Below are positions 5,402 through 13,140 of a DNA stretch of 13,140 nucleotides, piece by piece. Positions within the stretch are counted from its first letter, which is position 1; each line of letters starts with the position of its first letter. The notes beneath the pieces were generated by a model. The model had not been told where the DNA came from. It worked only from the letters and a program-made list of their open reading frames with translations, and made no database searches. The translations under genes were made by a program, and so were the position numbers. This stretch comes from CAVDWX01 sp963612735 (GTDB lineage: Bacteria; Bacillota_I; Bacilli_A; RFN20; CAG-826), in the NCBI GenBank assembly GCA_963612735.1, contig CAVDWX010000029.1:1-13140 (forward strand), given 5' to 3'.

Positions 5402-8323
5402 TTTCTTCATGATGACAAACATATATTTATTTAAAGACATTGTATTCGATTTATAAGTAAATCCAGATTCTTTATTAATATTGTTACAAACAAAGCTCAA
5501 TGAAGATGAAGCACTGATGGAACTAGTTTCTCTTCCTGAGAAGAATAATTCATAATCACCTTTAGTTAATTTAATTAATGTCTTATCAGTATTTAAAGAA
5601 GAAGAAATAGAACTCAATTCGCTTTTAGAATATTTCTTCATGTTCTTTCTTTCTTTAATCAACGCTTTATAAGCTTCAAAATATGAAGTCATATCATTTC
5701 CATCAATACTTAACTTCCTATCCCATTTATAAGAATTTGTTGCGTCACTTGACTTATAAGAATTATGAGTGATGTTTTTCCCGTACATCTTAACGGTATC
5801 TTTATCCTCTTCTTCTTGAACTTTGGTTCTAAACACTTCTTCTCCACCATGGATAAAAGCGACACCATTAGAAGATAGGATAGCTCCTTCTACCGCCACT
5901 AAAGCTTGAGCAACAGTGGTTACATTAGGAGCAGTCTTTCCGCCATCTTCCGATAAGGTATAGTTAAGTTGATCAAAAAGGGTGAAATTATCATGACAAG
6001 AAGCATAATTAACACATAATTCAGGATTAGCAACGGTATTATAACCGCTATGAACGCCTTTTAATAAATCGATGACGGTATTAGCTTTATCGCCAACATC
6101 ACCCGCTCCTTGAGAAATAAATCCCCATGCATTATCAATGCTATTTTCACCTTTTAAGGCATTTCTTCCCGCATCGTTAAATGCTCCAATACGACCAGGA
6201 GAAGTAGTTGTTGGTTGAAGTTTATTATAAACTCTCCATGTATCCGTTCCACCAACATCGCCTTGATATAAACCGTGATATCCTCCACTAGTCCAGCCTT
6301 CGCCGTAGACATAAATATCAGGATCTAATGCATATAATGTATCTTTAACTTCGCGAAGAGTACCGCTATCGAGTAGGCCCATTAAATCTAATCTAAAGCC
6401 TTTAATTTTATATTCTTTAGCCCAATAAGTCATACAATCGACGATGCATTTTCTCATCATGACTGCTTCGCTTCTAATCTCATTTCCACATCCTGCGCCA
6501 TTCATCAAATTCCAATCCGCATCATATCTAAAATAATATTTAGGCATGACCTTATTAAAGACATGACTAGAAGCGCTGCTAACATGGTTGAAGACAACAT
6601 CCATAATAATGCGTGTATGATTGTTATTATTAGCAAAAGCTTTAACTAATTCTTTAAATTCTTTAATACGTGTTAAGCCATTACTTGGTTCCGAACTATA
6701 GCTGCCTTCTAAACAGAAATAATTTAAAGGATTATAGCCCCAGTTATATGTGGAATCTATTTCCGAATTATCTTGATCAAAGACCGGCATGAGTTGAATG
6801 GCATTAACGCCTAATTCTTCTAAATGATCAAATCCAGTTGTTATATTGCTATTATTTTTAAGTCTAGTTCCTTTTTCAATATACGCTAAATAAGTTCCAG
6901 CCTTATTAGTTCCATTCCAAGATTCATCACTAGTTAAATCTCGAATGTGGGATTCGTAAATAATTAAATCTTGAGGAGTAGATATATCATATGTGGAATC
7001 ATTATCCCACACTAAAGGAATATCATCCCAACCACTAGGATTAGTTAAAGAACTATCGTAGATATAGCCTCTTTTACCATCTAATCCACATCCTTTAGCG
7101 TAAGGGTCGATGACCTCATTAGTGCCAGCCTGGTTAGTAACAGTATATGTATAATACAAATCATTACAATCGCCTAAAACATCGACTTCCCAAACTCCAC
7201 CATGTTGATACCACATCTTATATTGACGTTTAGTGCTCGAAGCACTGACATCCCCGTTATCATAAATATTTAATAAAACATAAGCGGAAGTTGGTGCCCA
7301 TAATCTAAAAGTAGTCTTTTCTTTTGAATAGATTGCTCCAAGTTCACCGTCATATGTATAAAATTTATTAAAACGTGTTAAATTTTTGACGTGTTTACTA
7401 TCAGCGGGGACCTTGATATTACCACCTGTTTCACTATTATAAGTTTCATATCCCACGACTGGGTTATATAAATATTCACATCTCGCTGTTGTTACTTGAG
7501 TAATGCCAATATAATTTTGATATATGCTTTCAAGAACATATGTGCAATTAAGATGCATAGTATAATTTAAATCAATAGTAAATTCTTCACTAGTTGGTTT
7601 AAATTGCCCGATTAAATATTTATTTTTATAATCGTAGATAGATTGCTTTTCATCACTCAAACTATAATACGTTTCATCAAAAGCATAGACTGCAACATTA
7701 ATTGGCGTAGCTTTCGCTTTACAATATATTGTTTTCCAATCATCGAAATAACATATTTCAATTTTAGGTCTTTGTGTAGACTCATAATCTTTAAATATAT
7801 CTAATGAATTACCAATGCCTGGAACAACGTAAACTGTCATCTCGCCATCAACAACATCGTATTGATCATAATAAATAAACGAATCTTCACTTTGACCATC
7901 CCAGTTAGTATCGGGCCCAAACTTAACAATAAAATTAAGTTTCTTTTCCGTTAAAAAGGTTTGAAAGTCATCGAGTGAATAATCAATAGTATAAACCATG
8001 TGTTTCCCATCAGCGTCACTTGTTGGTTTTAAAAATAGTTCTGTTCGAGCATCGCTCCAAACATAAATTTGTCTATCCGCACATCTTCCATCGTCATTAT
8101 AATAATGAATGGTAAGTTTATTTGGCGCTAAACGGGCTTTTTCTTCTTTTTTAATCTCAATTAATCGATATGGATTATCAAGCGAAACAGGAGTTTCTTC
8201 TTGATATGTAATTGGATCGTTTATGCCTTCATTACAAATATCTTTAGAGATTACATTNNNNNNNNNNAAATAAAGGTCTACTTTCGTGGTTAATAAAATT
8301 AATTTTCTCCATGAATTTCTCAA
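5399..8323 (-). CDS. pulA: Type I pullulanase, 5' end broken by assembly gap
   Basis: This debranching enzyme cuts alpha-1,6 links in pullulan, amylopectin or glycogen. Residue numbers are nominal because ten Ns (8258-8267) interrupt the N-terminus. Residues 69-170 form an IHYYND-type CBM41 module and 187-300 a linking beta domain. The CBM48 domain begins at YDGELGAIY (324). The GH13 barrel carries the type I pullulanase signature YNWGYNP (526-532). Its catalytic regions are IMDVVFNH (Asp575), GFRLDLMGL (nucleophile Asp646), YGEGW (Glu675) and SCHDN (Asp778), all intact. A 15-residue acidic insertion (835-853) lies between the RTK and NSY motifs. The true start is not resolved. The frame through the Ns begins at a TTG (8323) without a good SD, whereas an ATG at 8312 opens a different frame. 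No signal peptide can be seen, so secretion is inferred only from the neighbours. It is a paralogue of the next gene upstream and sits 9 nt before the CBM lipoprotein. Confidence 0.85.
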   Translation of the reverse strand: MRNSWRKLILLTTKVDLYXXXXNVISKDICNEGINDPITYQEETPVSLDNPYRLIEIKKEEKARLAPNKLTIHYYNDDGRCADRQIYVWSDARTELFLKPTSDADGKHMVYTIDYSLDDFQTFLTEKKLNFIVKFGPDTNWDGQSEDSFIYYDQYDVVDGEMTVYVVPGIGNSLDIFKDYESTQRPKIEICYFDDWKTIYCKAKATPINVAVYAFDETYYSLSDEKQSIYDYKNKYLIGQFKPTSEEFTIDLNYTMHLNCTYVLESIYQNYIGITQVTTARCEYLYNPVVGYETYNSETGGNIKVPADSKHVKNLTRFNKFYTYDGELGAIYSKEKTTFRLWAPTSAYVLLNIYDNGDVSASSTKRQYKMWYQHGGVWEVDVLGDCNDLYYTYTVTNQAGTNEVIDPYAKGCGLDGKRGYIYDSSLTNPSGWDDIPLVWDNDSTYDISTPQDLIIYESHIRDLTSDESWNGTNKAGTYLAYIEKGTRLKNNSNITTGFDHLEELGVNAIQLMPVFDQDNSEIDSTYNWGYNPLNYFCLEGSYSSEPSNGLTRIKEFKELVKAFANNNNHTRIIMDVVFNHVSSASSHVFNKVMPKYYFRYDADWNLMNGAGCGNEIRSEAVMMRKCIVDCMTYWAKEYKIKGFRLDLMGLLDSGTLREVKDTLYALDPDIYVYGEGWTSGGYHGLYQGDVGGTDTWRVYNKLQPTTTSPGRIGAFNDAGRNALKGENSIDNAWGFISQGAGDVGDKANTVIDLLKGVHSGYNTVANPELCVNYASCHDNFTLFDQLNYTLSEDGGKTAPNVTTVAQALVAVEGAILSSNGVAFIHGGEEVFRTKVQEEEDKDTVKMYGKNITHNSYKSSDATNSYKWDRKLSIDGNDMTSYFEAYKALIKERKNMKKYSKSELSSISSSLNTDKTLIKLTKGDYELFFSGRETSSISASSSLSFVCNNINKESGFTYKSNTMSLNKYMFVIMKK
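8258..8267. other. Assembly gap (10 N)
   Basis: A run of ten Ns lies inside the 5' end of the second pullulanase gene. A run of exactly ten is a typical scaffolder placeholder, so the real length is probably unknown. The reading frame cannot be trusted across it. Short stretches of high similarity between the two tandem pullulanases could have caused the break. Confidence 0.95.
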
Positions 8324-8344
8324 AAAGATTACATTTATATTAAT

Positions 8345-8372
8345 AAAAAAGCTTTCTTTTGGAAAGCCTTTT
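8345..8372 (-). terminator. Rho-independent terminator after the first pullulanase
   Basis: On the minus strand AAAAGGCTTTC pairs with GAAAGCTTTTT around a CAAAA loop, giving an 11-bp stem with one G-T wobble. The T run on the 3' side extends into TTTTTTATT. The hairpin begins 19 nt after the TAA at 8394-8392. It separates the RDD-RDD-pullulanase run from the second pullulanase, which must then rely on read-through or on a promoter in the short space before its start. Confidence 0.85.
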
Positions 8373-8391
8373 CTTAACTTTTATATGTTAA

Positions 8392-11067
8392 TTACATCGT
8401 TTTACAAGCGATAAGTGTCTCATACGAAGATAATCTCGTATTTGCACCTAAAGTTTTACCACTATCAATGGTATCTAAATACAATGTATAGCCGCTTAAA
8501 TCAAAACTTCTAAATGACTCGGTGGAAGTCTCGATGTTGCTATGAATGACAATATATTCCTTATTATTAACACTATCTTTTAAAGTATAAGAGATAACGT
8601 TTTTATAATCGCTTACTTTTACATCAATATTGTTCTTAATATCTTCTTCACTGTTATAAGCTAAAGATGATAAATTTTGTTTTAAAGAAATGAGTTTTTG
8701 ATAATTATTGAACATGTCACTATTTTTAATCTTCAAAGAATAATCTAATTCATTGACTTCATAACTGGACTGATAAGAATTATGATCTCCACCTTTAGTT
8801 CTTAAAAATTCTTCGCCTGCAAGCATAAAGGATAAGCCTTGAGAAGTAAAGACAATAGAATTAGAAAGCATCGCCATTTTTTTAATAGTGACATCGTCTT
8901 CAACACCCGCTGCTTTCGCGCGATCATAAAGGGTGTAATTATCATGACAAGTTACATAACTAACAGCTTTATTTGGATCGCTGCTATATCCACCAGTCTT
9001 GCCTAAAATGCCGGAGACTAAATCAGAAGAATAATTAATCGCGGTAGTTGAAGTTGACCATCCCTTTTCACTATCTCCACTTAAACCACCTTTAATTAAA
9101 GAATCTCTAATCTTATCGTTAAAGGCACCGTACCCCTCAAATTTAGAAATATTAGATTGTTTTGCTTGAAGTCGATCTGATAAACCGGAAGTACCACCCG
9201 TCCAAGGTTCACCGTAGATAACGATATGTGGATTAATGGTTTTTAAATTACTAGCTAATTCATTCATTGTATCGATGTCATGAAGTCCCATCAAATCAAA
9301 TCTAAATCCACCTAATTTATATTCTTTAGTCCAGAATTTTGTCGAATCAATCATGAATTTTCTCATCATGGCTAATTCAGATGCTGTTTCATTTCCACAC
9401 CCTGAACCATTATATAAATTATCGTTGTTATCATATCTAAAATAATATCCAGGCATGAGGGCTTCAAAGTTGCTCGCAGCAGCATTATTAACATGGTTAT
9501 AAACAACATCCATGATAATACTAATACCGGCTTTATTATAAGCCATCACTAATTCTTTAAATTCTTTAATACGGGTATATCCATCAAATGGGTTAGAAGA
9601 ATATTTACCTTCTAAAACATTATAATTAAGAGGATTATAGCCCCAGTTGAAGGAATCCATATCTAATTCATCGTTAGCTTGATCAAATATAGGTAATAAT
9701 TGTACGGCATTGACACCTAATTCTTTAATGTGATCGAATCCAGTCTTGACTGAGACACCATCCTTAGAATAAGTAGTCCCTTCTTCATACATTCCTTTAA
9801 ATAATTTAGCGTTAGCTTTATTACCTAACCATGTCGATGAAGAAGTCACATCGCTTACATGGGATTCATAAACTGTCATATGGTTGCGTTCAATATTTAA
9901 ATAAGAAATATCATCCCAATTAAGAGGATTAGTGGCACTAAAATCAACAATCATTCCTCTTAAACCATTAACCCCTGCACTTTTAGCGTATGGGTCCACT
10001 ACTTCAGCTTTATCTAAACCGTTACGAGTGACTACATAAGTGTAATAATAACCCGCTAAATCTTCTTCGACGACTGCTTCAAAAACTCCTTTTTCGCCTT
10101 TAGTCATACCGACTGTTTTATAAACGGTGTCATCGCCAAGAGATTTTCCATCTTTGTCTTTAATAGAAGCGGGGGTTCCATTTTTATATAAATTTAACGC
10201 TATAGAAGTAGATACAGGTGACCAGACTCTAAAGGTTGTCTTTTCTTTAGTGTAAATAGCACCTAATTCACCATCATAATTATATTTGTTATTAAAGGAA
10301 TCAGTCTTATATAAATAATATTTATTGATTGACTTAACATATTCCAAACCATCGGAAACAAAGGTTGCTTTAACAACGTAATCCGCATCGAATTGTCCTT
10401 CTTCTTTTAAATCAAAATAATAATTAGTAACACCGGATACTGGAGTTTGACTCTCATACAATTCGTTATTGATATATAGTTCAATTTTACTGACATCGCT
10501 AGATACGACAACTTTGATGCGCTTATCAGTTATGAAACGTGAAGTAAGGATACCCACTCTTGGAGCTTCATCAGCGCTTTTATAAACAGTAGGATTTCCA
10601 CATACTAAATAGATGTTATATATGCCATTGTTATCGATAGTATAATCTTTAAAATCGATGAATCTATCATCGCTAACGTCCTTATTCCAGTCAGCGTCAC
10701 GAACGATAAAACCCATGCTATTATCAGTAGAATCTTTATAGATATCAGAAAGGGCGTACGTTGCTACAACCCCATACTCATCTTTCCAATTAAATTTGAA
10801 TATGGCACCATCTCCTCCATCTTCCCAGAGCCATAAACACCATGGGGAATATTCTCCATCATAGCGGTAATAATGAATGGATACCGCTGGTGTGGTGACT
10901 TCTGGTCTAGTCGTCGGTAAATCATCCTCTTTTTTCGAGCTAGAAGTAGTAACTTGACTCGATGCATCATCGCTTATGACACTGCTACTACTAGAGGTAG
11001 GTTTACATGATGAAAATAAAGTTAGCGTTAGAGCAATTAGAGCAATTAACAAGTTCTTTTTTTTCAC
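8392..11067 (-). CDS. pulA: Surface lipoprotein type I pullulanase
   Basis: This is an 891-residue lipid-anchored debranching enzyme for alpha-1,6 bonds of pullulan, amylopectin or glycogen. The signal peptide ends at LTLFSSC (Cys21). Phe at -3 is slightly unusual for a lipobox. A Ser/Thr-rich tether runs to about 60. Residues 61-165 form a CBM41-like module (IHYYRYD, LWLWED). Residues 165-255 form a linking domain. The CBM48 domain starts at YDGELGAIY (264). The GH13 barrel has the pullulanase signature FNWGYNP (473-479). Its catalytic regions are IMDVVYNHV (Asp520), GFRFDLMGLHD (nucleophile Asp591), YGEPW (acid/base Glu620) and TCHDN (Asp709). The type-specific NGSGCGNE motif (553-560) is also present. 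The start codon is GTG, supported by AAGGAG seven bases upstream. The gene lies 14 bp after an RDD protein gene and ends in a strong terminator. It is the last gene of a three-gene run. Confidence 0.95.
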   Translation of the reverse strand: MKKKNLLIALIALTLTLFSSCKPTSSSSSVISDDASSQVTTSSSKKEDDLPTTRPEVTTPAVSIHYYRYDGEYSPWCLWLWEDGGDGAIFKFNWKDEYGVVATYALSDIYKDSTDNSMGFIVRDADWNKDVSDDRFIDFKDYTIDNNGIYNIYLVCGNPTVYKSADEAPRVGILTSRFITDKRIKVVVSSDVSKIELYINNELYESQTPVSGVTNYYFDLKEEGQFDADYVVKATFVSDGLEYVKSINKYYLYKTDSFNNKYNYDGELGAIYTKEKTTFRVWSPVSTSIALNLYKNGTPASIKDKDGKSLGDDTVYKTVGMTKGEKGVFEAVVEEDLAGYYYTYVVTRNGLDKAEVVDPYAKSAGVNGLRGMIVDFSATNPLNWDDISYLNIERNHMTVYESHVSDVTSSSTWLGNKANAKLFKGMYEEGTTYSKDGVSVKTGFDHIKELGVNAVQLLPIFDQANDELDMDSFNWGYNPLNYNVLEGKYSSNPFDGYTRIKEFKELVMAYNKAGISIIMDVVYNHVNNAAASNFEALMPGYYFRYDNNDNLYNGSGCGNETASELAMMRKFMIDSTKFWTKEYKLGGFRFDLMGLHDIDTMNELASNLKTINPHIVIYGEPWTGGTSGLSDRLQAKQSNISKFEGYGAFNDKIRDSLIKGGLSGDSEKGWSTSTTAINYSSDLVSGILGKTGGYSSDPNKAVSYVTCHDNYTLYDRAKAAGVEDDVTIKKMAMLSNSIVFTSQGLSFMLAGEEFLRTKGGDHNSYQSSYEVNELDYSLKIKNSDMFNNYQKLISLKQNLSSLAYNSEEDIKNNIDVKVSDYKNVISYTLKDSVNNKEYIVIHSNIETSTESFRSFDLSGYTLYLDTIDSGKTLGANTRLSSYETLIACKTM

Positions 11068-11074
11068 AATTTTT

Positions 11075-11080
11075 CTCCTT
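11075..11080 (-). promoter_or_regulatory. SD supporting a GTG start
   Basis: AAGGAG on the minus strand lies seven bases before GTG at 11067. It starts just after the stop codon of the RDD protein gene (11084-11082). The spacing is ideal, and the MKKKN signal-peptide start confirms GTG as the initiation codon of the pullulanase lipoprotein. Confidence 0.8.
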
Positions 11081-11081
11081 T

Positions 11082-12179
11082 TTATTTTTTTATTTCTTCG
11101 CTTCGAGATTCATGAAGCGATATGGAACTGATTGATTGTAAAGATCCAAGAAAAGAAGGATCATCCACCATAGTGGGGTGCTCCGATTCATAATTCTCTT
11201 CTTCTTTTTTATTTTTAAAGATGATTGATTCATTCTTATTAGCAGCGGTAACTTGTAGTATTCGATTATATAAATCGTCGTTTCGAGAAGAGAAAATGAT
11301 TAATAAAGCATTAACAAATAATGGCCCAATGCCTAATATGACAAAGTACGCTAACGAGAAGTAGATAATTCCCACTAGTGGTAAAACAAAATAGATAAGC
11401 GGTCTTAATAAAACTTTATATGTTTTAACGTAATATCCATCTTTTTTATTTATGTAGACAATATTAAATATCTTTTCAAAAATAGTAACTTTGTCCTTAA
11501 GAATAAAAGGAATGGCGATATATAAAATAATAATAGCTAATAAGAAGGAAGAAACGCGTGAAGAAAATTCAGTATATTTAACATGCAAAATAGCTTCTTG
11601 ATAATTCTTATTAAAGATGGATAAATAGGAAGGAAGTTGATCATATGAAGTCTTAAAAATCTCTTTCATGTATCGATAATAATTTTTAGTTTCAAGATGA
11701 TTTCTTTCATATCCTATTTTTTCAGTATCATATGTTCCATCTTCGTTTTGATAATAGGCAAAATAATCATTATAAGAAGTAGAACTACCATCATTAGGGT
11801 CTTCAACTAGGTTTAAAACTTTGATGTTATAAATATGTATAATACTAAAACTCTTATTATAAGCAGCGTTGAAATTTTCTTTAATCTCGTCTGGATAGTA
11901 GATGAAATAGAAGTCTTTAATCACGCTTTCATATTTAGAATAATCATCATTATTAGTAAGGGTAATGGAATAAGTTTCTAAAATATTTTTACGGATTTTA
12001 TCATAGGAATCAAAACGAAAAATAGGCTTAAATATAAGATTAAAAGAGGCAAAATAGAAAACAAGTGTTAAAAGAGCGACAGAAACAACATCTAAAATAA
12101 ACGCTAATATTCTTTTATTAGGTTCAACACGTTCAATACGTGCATTAAAATTATTTGAATAAGGCGGCTTTTTCTTCAT
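11082..12179 (-). CDS. RDD-family membrane protein with large extracytoplasmic insert
   Basis: This is a 365-residue membrane protein that is a divergent RDD-family member. The first hydrophobic segment carries the family Arg and Asp pair (KRILAFILD, Arg23 and Asp30). About 150 mostly polar, Tyr-rich residues follow (about 55-205), probably outside the cell. A TM helix at 207-229 and two more at about 256-296 come next, with LLRP before the third helix. NDDLYNRI takes the place of the usual LHD motif. The tail (315-365) is charged and Ser-rich and faces the cytoplasm. The ORF stays open to an ATG at 12230, but MKKKPPYS at 12179 is the better start. It has a weak GAGAG SD and overlaps the upstream gene by only 29 nt. 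The function of RDD proteins is mostly unknown; transport roles have been proposed for a few. A link to surface starch enzymes is inferred only from the operon. Confidence 0.75.
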   Translation of the reverse strand: MKKKPPYSNNFNARIERVEPNKRILAFILDVVSVALLTLVFYFASFNLIFKPIFRFDSYDKIRKNILETYSITLTNNDDYSKYESVIKDFYFIYYPDEIKENFNAAYNKSFSIIHIYNIKVLNLVEDPNDGSSTSYNDYFAYYQNEDGTYDTEKIGYERNHLETKNYYRYMKEIFKTSYDQLPSYLSIFNKNYQEAILHVKYTEFSSRVSSFLLAIIILYIAIPFILKDKVTIFEKIFNIVYINKKDGYYVKTYKVLLRPLIYFVLPLVGIIYFSLAYFVILGIGPLFVNALLIIFSSRNDDLYNRILQVTAANKNESIIFKNKKEEENYESEHPTMVDDPSFLGSLQSISSISLHESRSEEIKK

Positions 12180-13122
12180 AAAATCTCTCTTCAGTGGGAT
12201 TAGAAAAATAAATGGATTCGTAATTATCAATAACGATGCTACCAGCTATGACATCATGTAAACATTGATGTTTTTTCATAAACATAAACATCGTATAGGT
12301 GATGAGGAATACTCCTCCAAAAGTCATAAAACCCAATAATATCTCCACTACACTATAGATAAACCAACGCGGAATATATTTAATCTTTTTAAGATGATAT
12401 CCTTCTTTAGAAAGGATTGCTAAACGGAAGATATATTTGCCAATTGTTTGTCCGTTTTTTGAAAGAATGGGAATTAATAAATTATATATTAATGAAAAGG
12501 CAATAAATACTGGAATAATCCACAAAATCGCTGAGACGATAATTTGTGTAGAATGATTTTGTAATGACTTTACTTTTTGATTTGATATGACGAATTCACT
12601 CGCTGTTTTAAATATTGATAAAAAGTAAGAGATTGTCAATTTATATTTTGCGCTATCAATAAGAGTAAAAGTACAGTCGGTCTCATTGAAATCTAAAATA
12701 TTGCTCGTCGAAGTATTAATTTTTAAAATATTAGTCTTATAACCATCAATCGTAATATTGCTATTTCCTTCAAAGGCAATATATTTCTCTGTATAGAAGG
12801 TAAATAAATCTTTAGAGACATTAATATTAGAATATTTCTTACCTTTATAAGTAATCTCAGTATCATATAAGGATGATAAATTTGAATATGAATCAAATGT
12901 CGATTTGCCAGAAAACGCTCCATCATCACTAACCAAAAATAAACCCGAATCAGAAATATAATTAGTGATGGCTTGTTTATCGCTAATAAAAGCATCTTTA
13001 TTGAAAGTTAAAGGAAAAACAACTGGTAAAAATAAAGATAAGGTGGAGCCAATTAAAAGAACGAAATCAATTAAACCCGCAAAGACGCGAGAACTTTTCT
13101 TGGCTAAAACAATTCTTTTCAT
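12151..13122 (-). CDS. RDD-family membrane protein
   Basis: This is a 323-residue membrane protein with the RDD family layout. Arg12 and Asp19 lie in the first helix (SRVFAGLIDFVLLI). NGQTIGKYIFRLAIL (223-237) matches the family's G-x-T-x-G-K motif. CLHDVIAGSIVI (287-298) carries the final conserved Asp290. TM helices lie at about 13-39, 193-218 and 250-282. Between helices 1 and 2 there are about 150 polar residues that should lie outside the cell, a much larger loop than in short RDD proteins. The ATG at 13122 is preceded by an in-frame TAA two codons upstream. No SD is visible in the 18 bases left before the window edge, so initiation may be SD-independent. It overlaps the next RDD gene by 29 nt, which suggests the two proteins are made together and may form a heteromer. 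The substrate is unknown. Confidence 0.8.
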   Translation of the reverse strand: MKRIVLAKKSSRVFAGLIDFVLLIGSTLSLFLPVVFPLTFNKDAFISDKQAITNYISDSGLFLVSDDGAFSGKSTFDSYSNLSSLYDTEITYKGKKYSNINVSKDLFTFYTEKYIAFEGNSNITIDGYKTNILKINTSTSNILDFNETDCTFTLIDSAKYKLTISYFLSIFKTASEFVISNQKVKSLQNHSTQIIVSAILWIIPVFIAFSLIYNLLIPILSKNGQTIGKYIFRLAILSKEGYHLKKIKYIPRWFIYSVVEILLGFMTFGGVFLITYTMFMFMKKHQCLHDVIAGSIVIDNYESIYFSNPTEERFYEEKAALFK

Positions 13123-13140
13123 ATATTAATAATATAATAT

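Noticed and set aside
10764..10970. A 68-codon ORF inside the first pullulanase gene
   Set aside because: It overlaps the pullulanase signal/CBM41 coding region in another frame. Its composition is unlike a real protein and it has no start context.
12180..12230. An upstream ATG extending the second RDD protein by 17 residues
   Set aside because: It would lengthen the overlap to 80 nt and give an atypical N-terminus. The ATG at 12179 starts a normal MKKK sequence with a weak SD in range.
12723..12995. A 90-codon ORF inside the first RDD gene
   Set aside because: It is an out-of-frame shadow of the RDD protein's extracytoplasmic loop. Its Ile/Leu richness comes from AT-rich DNA.
13123..13140. 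A possible -10 box just before the first RDD gene
   Set aside because: The 18 bases are all A and T, so TATA-like hexamers are expected by chance. The -35 region lies outside the window.

Overview
All seven convincing genes in this window lie on the minus strand, so transcription runs from right to left. The DNA is AT-rich, and most genes have Gram-positive Shine-Dalgarno sequences (AAGGAG type). Several products are lipoproteins with Ser-rich tethers, and one surface protein is anchored by a C-terminal transmembrane helix rather than an LPXTG motif. Every Trp codon I spot-checked is TGG, and all seven stops are TAA or TAG. I infer an uncultured gut member of the Bacilli near the Mollicutes (RF39, Izemoplasma or Erysipelotrichales-like) that uses the standard code. 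The run of ten Ns suggests a scaffolded draft or metagenome assembly. The taxonomic call is inference only.

Layout in the direction of transcription. (1) Two RDD-family membrane proteins (13122-12151 and 12179-11082) overlap by 29 nt. They are followed 14 nt later by a lipoprotein type I pullulanase (11067-8392, GTG start) and a strong hairpin terminator (8372-8345). (2) A second type I pullulanase (ending at 5399) has its 5' end broken by a 10-N assembly gap, so its true start and any signal peptide are unknown. Close behind it come a carbohydrate-binding-only lipoprotein (5389-4355) and a lipoprotein GH13 alpha-amylase (4340-1416), with gaps of 9 and 14 nt. (3) A membrane-anchored surface protein (1333-149) has two beta-rich modules, a helical domain and a C-terminal TM helix. 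It may have its own promoter and has the best ribosome binding site in the window. The last 148 bases hold no gene, only overlapping inverted repeats that may terminate transcription.

The gene set reads as a cell-surface starch and glycogen utilisation locus. The amylase cuts alpha-1,4 bonds and the two pullulanases cut alpha-1,6 branch points. The CBM lipoprotein and probably the TM-anchored protein hold the polymer at the cell surface. All three enzymes share an N-terminal IHYY-type (CBM41-like) module, and the amylase and the CBM lipoprotein share a C-terminal AWAWGG module. No sugar transporter or regulator lies in the window. The role of the two RDD proteins is unknown, but their operon arrangement ties them to the first pullulanase.
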